A stretch of 5,303 nucleotides of DNA from Planctomycetaceae bacterium (GTDB taxonomy: Bacteria > Planctomycetota > Planctomycetia > Pirellulales > UBA1268), in contig PKCL01000007.1 of NCBI GenBank assembly GCA_002862165.1, positions 1 through 5,303 of the forward strand, written 5' to 3'. Within the stretch, counting starts at the first letter, position 1; each line of letters begins with the position of its first letter. Of this stretch, positions 1 through 5,303 are shown piece by piece. The translations under genes were made by a program, and so were the position numbers. The notes below the pieces were generated by a model that made no database searches, was not told the DNA's origin, and saw nothing but the letters and a program-made list of their open reading frames with translations.

Positions 1-826
1 CGATCTCACAGGACCTCTGCAGGTTCTGCTTGCGGGGCTCACCTCGCAGCTCTCCAATCAGAAAAGATGCAGTGAATGAATCCCCTGCCCCAACTGTGTC
101 GATCACGTTCGCAGAGATTCCGTTCTGAGTGACGGTATCATCTGGCGTAACCAGCATAGCTCCATCTTTGCCACGTGTCAGAACGACTATGTCAAGTTTG
201 CCAAATTCAAGCAGGCCTTGCAGCATCACGTTCGGTCGGCTGGTCTCGCTAATACTACAGGCAGAGCAAACCTCAACCAATTCATCGTCACTAAGTTTCA
301 GAATACTGGCGAGCTGAACCGAGTCACGAATCATCTCAGCATCAAAGAATGGTGGCCTGAGATTGATGTCCAGAACACGGGGAATTCCTGCAAGGGCAGC
401 CGTCTCGACAGCTTCACGGATTGTGGCTCGTGAGACAGGATCGCGCTGTCCCAACGTTCCGAAGTAGATCGCATCAACTGTAGCTATTCGAGAGGCTATC
501 GCATCGTTCCAAGTGAGATTATCCCAAGCCGAGCCCTGATGAATCACAAACGTTGGTTTACCATCATCGTCAACTTCGACACCTACCGTACCAGTCGGCG
601 TTTCAGAAATTACCTGCATAAGACTTACATCAACGCCATACGCACTGAGTATATCGATACCATCGCGTCCGTGTTGGTCATCGCCAACTGCACTGAGCAT
701 TGTTACGTCAGCGCCCTGGACCGCAGCATGACATGCAAAGTTGGCAGGTGCACCGCCAAAGCGTTCACCATCCGGGAACAAATCCCACAGCACTTCACCA
801 AGCGAGAGAATCGTGGGACGTTTCAT
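1..826 (-). CDS. PfkB-family carbohydrate kinase, fructokinase-like (C-terminus cut by window edge)
   Basis: This gene encodes a cytosolic ATP-dependent sugar kinase of the ribokinase/PfkB family; 275 codons are present and the reading frame is still open at the left edge. Near the N-terminus, GEVLWDLFPDGERFGGAPAN (residues 10-29) is the fructokinase-type substrate-binding start, followed by the first PfkB signature region ending in SAVGDDQHG (45-53). The stretch TPTGTVGVEVDD (76-87) fits the lid strand. DINLRPPF (153-160) and LKLSDDEL (176-183) are typical of bacterial fructokinases. TRGKDG (217-222) precedes the second PfkB signature DTVGAGD (243-249), where D249 is the expected catalytic base and G246-G248 form the anion hole. 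Family members run to about 300 residues or more, so perhaps 30-50 residues are missing. The ATG at 826 is the first possible start after an in-frame TGA at 842-844; no clear Shine-Dalgarno precedes it. It starts 34 bases after the DUF1501 stop, so it is probably the last visible gene of the same operon. The sugar specificity (fructose or another hexose) cannot be settled from sequence alone. Confidence 0.93.
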   Translation of the reverse strand, partial: MKRPTILSLGEVLWDLFPDGERFGGAPANFACHAAVQGADVTMLSAVGDDQHGRDGIDILSAYGVDVSLMQVISETPTGTVGVEVDDDGKPTFVIHQGSAWDNLTWNDAIASRIATVDAIYFGTLGQRDPVSRATIREAVETAALAGIPRVLDINLRPPFFDAEMIRDSVQLASILKLSDDELVEVCSACSISETSRPNVMLQGLLEFGKLDIVVLTRGKDGAMLVTPDDTVTQNGISANVIDTVGAGDSFTASFLIGELRGEPRKQNLQRSCEI

Positions 827-860
827 TCGGCTATCTGCCGTTCAAATTTTTGTGTGGAGA

Positions 861-2270
861 TCACGCAAGAATATCACTGACGACGTTGCCGTAGACATCA
901 GTCAGGCGAAAATCACGACCGGCATAACGATACGTAAGCTTTTCGTGATCAATTCCTAGAATATGCAGGATTGTTGCATGAAGGTCATGCATATGTACTT
1001 TGTTGTCTTGCGCAAAATAACCAAATTCATCAGTTGAACCATGACTGAAACCGGCCTTTACCCCGGCACCACTCAGCCAGACCGTGAATCCAGCAGGATT
1101 GTGATCGCGCCCGTTTTTACCCTGTACAACTGGCGTACGACCAAATTCAGTTCCCCAGACAACAAGCGTATCATCGAACATATCTCGTTGTTTCAGGTCT
1201 TCCAGAAGTCCTGATATTGGCTTATCAACACTTAGTGCATTCCTCGTGTGGCCCTTTACGAGATTATTATGCTGGTCCCAGACATATGGCGTACTGACTT
1301 GAATGTATCGAACTCCAGCTTCACAGAAACGACGGGCCAAGAGGCAACGATGACCAAAACTTGATGTTTCTTTCCGGTCCATGCCGTATAGTTCTCGAGT
1401 TTCTTTCGATTCCTTGCTGATATCAATCAATTCTGGTGCGACACCTTGCATACGAGCAGCCAACTCATAGCTGCGAATCACACCATCTAATTGTGGATCC
1501 CGACTCTTCCCAAAATGCTTTTTATTGATTTCATTGAGCATCTCAAGCTGGCGATGCTGATGTGCCGAATGTGCATCGGCCGGCTGGAGATAGTCAATCG
1601 TTGCGTCTTCTGTTTTACTCGATGAATGACCAAGTGCTGTGGCCTGATGATGGGCAGGCAGGAATGCTGAACCATAATTACGGGTTCCACCATGTCCTGC
1701 TGGCGGCGTAATACTGATGAACGCTGGAAGATTTTCATTCTCTACACCAAGGCCGTAACTCACCCACGCGCCAACTGATGGCCGCAAGAGATTATCGTTG
1801 CCGGTATGAATCATCGAGACGGCCTGACCATGCGATGTCCCTTTTGTGTGCATAGACTTGATGAAGCAGAGATCATCGGCATGCTTTGCGAGGTGAGGCC
1901 AAAGATCACTTACCCATGCACCACTTTCTCCGTACTGCTGAAACTTCCAGGGTGATTCCAGTAGATTGCCGTACCCTGCCTTGTCTTTCAGTGACACATC
2001 CAGATTTTCAATCCCTTTGAAGGGCAGTTTTTTTCCGTTGTACTGAGTGAGTGCGGGCTTCGGGTCAAACGAATCCACCTGAGAAACACCACCGTGCATG
2101 AAAAGAAATATAACGCGATTAGCTCGGGGCTTATGATCCAAGCCTGAGCCCGCAGCACGTGCAATACGATGTGCAAAAGCCTGAAATGCAAGAGCCCCAA
2201 AACCACAGGCTGTTGTCTGCAACCAGTGGCGACGATCGTGACTCGCTGTAAATTGATGACACTGCTTCAT
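861..2270 (-). CDS. DUF1501 family protein (alkaline phosphatase/sulfatase-like fold), Tat-type leader
   Basis: This is a complete 469-residue protein of the DUF1501 family, whose members are often placed in the alkaline phosphatase/sulfatase superfamily; its substrate is unknown. The N-terminus has a twin arginine (R13-R14 in HDRRHWLQ) followed by a weakly hydrophobic stretch (about residues 17-33) and an Ala-rich possible cleavage region ending near ARAAG (37-41), which suggests Tat export already folded. Family hallmarks follow in order: FLFMHGGVSQVDSFDPKP (55-72), TSHGQAVSMIHTG (145-157), WDQHNN (331-336), WGTEFGRTP (372-380), GRDHNPAGFTVWLSGAGVKAG (387-407) and HMHDLHATILHILGID (426-441). 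The His and Asp residues in these motifs are candidate metal ligands, by inference from the superfamily. The ATG start is supported by AGGAA six bases upstream. The gene begins 18 bases after the PSCyt stop, and DUF1501 genes are habitually paired with PSCyt/DUF1553 genes in planctomycetes, so the two are probably co-translated and act together outside the cytoplasm. The length is normal and no damage is visible. Confidence 0.95.
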   Translation of the reverse strand: MKQCHQFTASHDRRHWLQTTACGFGALAFQAFAHRIARAAGSGLDHKPRANRVIFLFMHGGVSQVDSFDPKPALTQYNGKKLPFKGIENLDVSLKDKAGYGNLLESPWKFQQYGESGAWVSDLWPHLAKHADDLCFIKSMHTKGTSHGQAVSMIHTGNDNLLRPSVGAWVSYGLGVENENLPAFISITPPAGHGGTRNYGSAFLPAHHQATALGHSSSKTEDATIDYLQPADAHSAHQHRQLEMLNEINKKHFGKSRDPQLDGVIRSYELAARMQGVAPELIDISKESKETRELYGMDRKETSSFGHRCLLARRFCEAGVRYIQVSTPYVWDQHNNLVKGHTRNALSVDKPISGLLEDLKQRDMFDDTLVVWGTEFGRTPVVQGKNGRDHNPAGFTVWLSGAGVKAGFSHGSTDEFGYFAQDNKVHMHDLHATILHILGIDHEKLTYRYAGRDFRLTDVYGNVVSDILA

Positions 2271-2276
2271 ACCGCG

Positions 2277-2281
2277 TTCCT
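2277..2281 (-). promoter_or_regulatory. Shine-Dalgarno-like site for the DUF1501 gene
   Basis: On the minus strand, AGGAA lies six bases upstream of the ATG at 2270, inside the 18-base gap after the PSCyt stop codon. This good spacing supports the chosen start. It is the clearest ribosome binding site among the starts in this window. Confidence 0.55.
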
Positions 2282-2288
2282 GATGCCA

Positions 2289-5108
2289 CTATTCAATAAA
2301 CCGAAATTCTGCCGAACAAAATAGTACCTGAACAAACGAAGCAAAAGCCTGTTCAAGTGACTGCCCCTCCTCAATCAACTCAGCAACATATTGTTTGCCC
2401 TTGCTCACCTCAGCGTGACCCGCCTGCCGAATGAGAACACGTTGATAGAGCTGCTGAACACTTTTCTCGATTGTCACATTGTTCTGCAGCAAGAGCAAAC
2501 TCAAAGCATGTGACATTTCATGAACAAATGGTGAATTCATCATGAATAAGGCCTGCGCCGGCACCGTTGTTATGGATCGCTTCCCTGTGACAAGATCGGG
2601 GTTCGGGAAGTCAAAAACAGTCAACGATGGTGGAACAGCCCCTCTCACAACAGGTAGATACACACTTCGCTGTCGCAACGTGCCGGTTTGACTCAACGAC
2701 ACATGCCGCTTTCCATTTGACTCAATGGCATGCATGCCAAGTTCACTTACAACGGATTCACGAGACTCGCCATCAAGCTTCCCTGAGAGTGCCAATAGAG
2801 AATCACGGAGTGTCTCCGCTGGAGCAGGCCGTCGATACTGTTTTTGAAATTCTACTTTTTGGATAGTTTCTTCTGAACTATCGGCGACAGCCTGCTGATA
2901 GGTTTTCGACTCGATAATTTTCCGAATCAGACTTTTGACAGACCAGTTGCTTTTCACAAACTCTTCGGCAAGAAAATCGAGAAGCTCCGGGTTCGACGGA
3001 ACCGTTCCCCGCACACCAAAGTTGTCGCTCGTATCCACAATGCCTCGACCAAACAGATGCTGCCAGATCCGATTCACCATAACCCGTGCGGTAAGCGGAT
3101 TCTCCTTAGCAGTGATCCACTCAGCGAGCTGCACTCGTCCTGACTGATGAGCTGGAATCGAAGGCTGTTCCGCACCATTCCAGCTCACTACCTGGAGAAA
3201 TCCACGCGGTGTTTTCTCTCCATGATTTTTTGTTTCTCCACGAATACGTACATGCAAATCACCGATGCGTTCTGATTCATTGTCTTGGGCAGCCATGGCC
3301 CTCGGTATTTCAGGACTGTTTTTTTTGATACCTGCGAGTGCATCCTCTAGATGCTTAATCTCCTCGTCCAACGAAGACGTATCAGTCGGCATGTCTTTTT
3401 CAAGATCTTCCACATGCACAAGGCGAATGGCATCAGCAAGAATCGGCTTGTCTGTTTCGCTCCCAGCAAGATTCACAACAACTTCTGTATCACATTCAAA
3501 CTGGCCAATCGGCTGCCATAGCTGATCAATAGAAGGAAGGACTGTCTGGTCAACAACAACCTGATTCTCGCCCTCGGCGTGGTGCACTGTGTAGTGAGCC
3601 TTCGTCGCAAGACCTTTACCACCTCGAAAGCTTACTCGAAGTTCATATCTTCCTGGCTTGGGCAACGCGGCTTTCCATTCAATTGAAAACAGCGATTGTT
3701 GCTTGTCTGCCACAAGATAGTGATCACCGACATATTTAGGACGATAGGTCGACTTCCGCCACTTCCCTTTTCGAATGGCATCAATATCGTCAACGAGAAC
3801 ACCGGCTACTGAATCTAAAACTTTATCCCTCTGCTGCTTTTTATGCTGAATATTTCCCTCAATATTTTTCATCTTTGAACGAAACGTTTCCAACCGCTGC
3901 CTCTCGTCGTCATCGATCAGAAGATCTGTTTCTTTCCACCCGGAAACATTGACATTGTTCATGAGAATGCCATCGGTCGTCAGGGTGCTATGAAGGATGG
4001 CCACCAATGCGTAATAGTCCGTGGTTGGAATTGGATCAAACTTGTGGTCGTGACATCGGGCGCATCCAAGCGTGAGCCCCATTGTTGCTCGACTGATTGT
4101 GTCGAGCTGTTCATCAGCAATATCGAGACGCATTTTCTCTTTGTCTCGTTCAGTTAGCATTTTCGGTCCGACCATTAAAAAAGTAGTCGCAACAAGTTGC
4201 TGATTCCTTTGTTCCAGAGTGTCATACGGAAGAAGATCTCCCGCGATTTGCTCCAGAAGAAACTGGTCGTACGGAAGATCATCATTCAACGCCTGGATCA
4301 CATAGTTCCGATACCGCCACGCCTCGGGATACGTCAGGTTGAAGTCGCTTCCATTCGAATCTGCATAACGAGCGACATCGAGCCAATGGCGAGCCCACTT
4401 TTCTCCAAACTCTTTCCGACCGAAGAGATCATCTAGAAATACCTCAACTGCCCTTTCAGGAGATTCGTTGCTATAGACCTGATGAAACTTCCTTTGCTCA
4501 TCCAGCGTTGGCGGCAGCCCTATGACATCAAGGAATAGCCTTCTTACAAGTTTGTCTGCAGAAGCAGGGAGTGACTGTGGACGAGCAAGCCCATCAATCG
4601 AATCATTTTCTGAGAATATCTGACGTGGCTGAAACGACCAAAACTTCTTTCCTGCCTCAATGTCTATTACTTTCTTCTGCAGCGCTGACCCCTCGTCTTC
4701 CCTTGGATCAACAGCGCCATTTTCAATCCATTGGGAAAAGTCACGGATAACTTTTGACGAGAGTCGGGACTTCGGCGGCATCTCTGACATGTCGCCGCTG
4801 TAATTTATTGCAAGAAGAACATGACTTTCATCCGGCTTGCCAGGAATGATTGCTGGCCCTGAGTCTCCACCGACGAGCCATCCTTGCTTGGAATCGAGTC
4901 GCAAGCCACCTTTTGCTTCTCCCGCCTCGTCTGAATGGCATTCATAGCAATGTGCAACCAGCACGGGTCTGATTTTGGTCTCGAAAAAATCGACCTGTGA
5001 AGCCCTGCCGTCGGACGCAACCACATTTGATGCCGTAATTGAAACGGCGCAAAAAAATGCTGAAAGAACAACGGTAATGAGTTTTGTTTGTAACATTGCA
5101 TCCCACAT
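2289..5108 (-). CDS. PSCyt1–PSCyt2–golvesin-like–PSD1 protein (DUF1549/DUF1553 planctomycete cytochrome-like protein)
   Basis: This is a complete 939-residue exported protein. The N-terminus holds a Sec-type signal (hydrophobic ITVVLSAFFCAVSITAS, residues 11-27). The PSCyt1 cytochrome-c-like domain (about 40-135) carries the heme motif CYECH (54-58) and MPP (110-112), whose Met is the likely distal heme ligand. The PSCyt2/DUF1549 domain (about 180-375) contains LFLDVIGLPPT (191-201), KWARHWLDVARYADSNG (237-253), AWRYRNYVIQALNDDLPYD (263-281) and a second CxxCH in CARCHDHKFDP (349-359). A charged, probably coiled segment (400-430) leads to a golvesin/xanthan-lyase-like binding domain (about 462-566; YTVHH at 506-510, LADAIRLVHV at 557-566). 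A second charged helix follows (578-597). PSD1/DUF1553 (about 658-925) has ENPLTARVMVNRIWQHLFGRG (669-689) and TTVPAQALFMMNSPFV (847-862). The first ATG (5108) lacks a Shine-Dalgarno; M5 (ATG at 5096) has GGGA four bases upstream and gives a more standard signal peptide, so it may be the true start. The biochemical function of the family is unknown; redox or electron-transfer action on extracytoplasmic carbohydrate is an inference. It is the first gene of the PSCyt–DUF1501–kinase cluster. Confidence 0.95.
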   Translation of the reverse strand: MWDAMLQTKLITVVLSAFFCAVSITASNVVASDGRASQVDFFETKIRPVLVAHCYECHSDEAGEAKGGLRLDSKQGWLVGGDSGPAIIPGKPDESHVLLAINYSGDMSEMPPKSRLSSKVIRDFSQWIENGAVDPREDEGSALQKKVIDIEAGKKFWSFQPRQIFSENDSIDGLARPQSLPASADKLVRRLFLDVIGLPPTLDEQRKFHQVYSNESPERAVEVFLDDLFGRKEFGEKWARHWLDVARYADSNGSDFNLTYPEAWRYRNYVIQALNDDLPYDQFLLEQIAGDLLPYDTLEQRNQQLVATTFLMVGPKMLTERDKEKMRLDIADEQLDTISRATMGLTLGCARCHDHKFDPIPTTDYYALVAILHSTLTTDGILMNNVNVSGWKETDLLIDDDERQRLETFRSKMKNIEGNIQHKKQQRDKVLDSVAGVLVDDIDAIRKGKWRKSTYRPKYVGDHYLVADKQQSLFSIEWKAALPKPGRYELRVSFRGGKGLATKAHYTVHHAEGENQVVVDQTVLPSIDQLWQPIGQFECDTEVVVNLAGSETDKPILADAIRLVHVEDLEKDMPTDTSSLDEEIKHLEDALAGIKKNSPEIPRAMAAQDNESERIGDLHVRIRGETKNHGEKTPRGFLQVVSWNGAEQPSIPAHQSGRVQLAEWITAKENPLTARVMVNRIWQHLFGRGIVDTSDNFGVRGTVPSNPELLDFLAEEFVKSNWSVKSLIRKIIESKTYQQAVADSSEETIQKVEFQKQYRRPAPAETLRDSLLALSGKLDGESRESVVSELGMHAIESNGKRHVSLSQTGTLRQRSVYLPVVRGAVPPSLTVFDFPNPDLVTGKRSITTVPAQALFMMNSPFVHEMSHALSLLLLQNNVTIEKSVQQLYQRVLIRQAGHAEVSKGKQYVAELIEEGQSLEQAFASFVQVLFCSAEFRFIE
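5101..5104 (-). promoter_or_regulatory. Possible ribosome binding site favouring the internal start (M5) of the PSCyt gene
   Basis: GGGA on the minus strand lies four bases before the in-frame ATG at 5096 (residue M5). The upstream ATG at 5108 is preceded only by A/T-rich sequence without a purine core. The spacing to M5 is slightly short and the match is only four bases, so this is weak support for moving the start 12 bases downstream. Confidence 0.3.
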
Positions 5109-5171
5109 TTGTCAGACATATCATCTACATGTCGCGAACTGGAACGCGTTATGAAAAGTAATGCCGCAAAC
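5109..5171. other. Short intergenic gap upstream of the PSCyt gene
   Basis: This 63-base gap separates the putative upstream gene tail from the PSCyt gene. No convincing -35/-10 pair and no stem followed by a T-run were found on the minus strand. The only dyad seen is a 5-base inverted repeat, GACAT (5115-5119) and ATGTC (5129-5133), with a 9-base loop, which could be chance. If the operon has its own promoter it must lie here or within the upstream gene. Confidence 0.4.
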
Positions 5172-5303
5172 CTACTTCGCCAAGACTACTGCGATATCCG
5201 CTGCTGATCCAAAATCATTGTCGGCAACTTCAGATATGTTGCGAACCAGCACATAGCGGCATGATATTTTATCACCCTTCACACGCTGAGCCTGCTTTTC
5301 TTT
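5172..5303 (-). CDS. Possible C-terminal tail of an unrecognised upstream gene (partial)
   Basis: From the right edge, a minus-strand frame stays open for 43 codons and stops at TAG (5174-5172). The peptide begins KEKQAQRVKGDKISCRYVLV and ends DFGSAADIAVVLAK. It looks protein-like: a basic start, a beta-type CRYVLVRNI stretch, and an Ala/Val-rich end that could be a final helix. It lies on the same strand as the three downstream genes and stops 63 bases before the PSCyt ATG, as expected for a neighbouring gene. I do not recognise the family. An open run of this length can also arise by chance (roughly one in eight in random sequence), so the call rests mainly on strand, position and plausible composition. 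Confidence 0.5.
   Translation of the reverse strand, partial: KEKQAQRVKGDKISCRYVLVRNISEVADNDFGSAADIAVVLAK

Noticed and set aside
129..433. Two overlapping plus-strand open frames of 62 and 71 codons
   Set aside because: Both are antisense to the kinase, which is open on the minus strand through this region. They show no start-site or protein features.
539..880. Plus-strand open frame of 113 codons
   Set aside because: It lies antisense to the N-terminal half of the PfkB kinase, whose motifs are unmistakable. The plus-strand peptide has no recognisable domain, so it is a shadow.
2205..2207. Cysteine C22 of the DUF1501 leader as a lipobox cysteine
   Set aside because: The preceding residues are Q-T-T-A with no Leu/Val/Ile at -3, and the hydrophobic stretch follows rather than precedes the Cys. 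A lipoprotein signal is not supported.
2627..4436. Several plus-strand open frames of 70-86 codons
   Set aside because: All lie within the well-supported PSCyt/DUF1553 gene on the other strand, and none resembles a known protein.
4805..5124. Minus-strand frames of 104 and 60 codons overlapping the PSCyt N-terminus
   Set aside because: They cover the same DNA as the signal peptide and CxxCH-bearing PSCyt1 domain in a different frame. The PSCyt1 frame is clearly the coding one.
5115..5133. Inverted repeat GACAT-N9-ATGTC upstream of the PSCyt gene as an operator or terminator
   Set aside because: The arms are only five bases and A/T-rich with a 9-base loop, and there is no T-run. A match of this size is expected by chance.
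1..5303. tRNA, rRNA, riboswitch, CRISPR array, insertion sequence or attachment site
   Set aside because: No repeat array, terminal inverted repeats, transposase motifs or RNA-like conserved folds were seen. Nearly all of the window is accounted for by protein genes.

Overview
The window looks like a fragment of a Planctomycetota genome, or of a close PVC relative such as Verrucomicrobiota. The main reason is a 939-codon protein with the PSCyt1–PSCyt2–PSD1 (DUF1549/DUF1553) architecture, followed directly by a DUF1501 protein. This gene pair is expanded into many paralogues in planctomycetes. The DNA has intermediate GC content, and most starts lack strong Shine-Dalgarno sequences, which also fits that phylum.

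Every gene I can support lies on the minus strand, so transcription runs from high to low coordinates. 5172-5303 is the possible C-terminal tail (43 codons) of an unrecognised gene entering from the right edge. 5109-5171 is a short intergenic gap. 2289-5108 is the exported PSCyt/DUF1549/DUF1553 cytochrome-like protein. 861-2270 is the DUF1501 protein with a twin-arginine type leader. 1-826 is a PfkB-family sugar kinase, most like fructokinases, whose C-terminus is cut by the left edge. The intergenic gaps are 18 bases (PSCyt to DUF1501) and 34 bases (DUF1501 to kinase), so these three genes very probably form one operon.

A reasonable inference is that two exported proteins (a heme-binding protein by the Sec route and a DUF1501 protein by the Tat route) act on an extracytoplasmic, probably carbohydrate-containing substrate, and that the cytosolic kinase phosphorylates a released sugar. 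The biochemistry of the DUF1501/DUF1553 families is not established, so this remains a hypothesis. The most distinctive feature is a stretch of about 105 residues inside the PSCyt protein, between PSCyt2 and PSD1, that resembles the golvesin/xanthan-lyase C-terminal binding domain. No RNA genes, mobile elements, CRISPR arrays or convincing terminators were seen.
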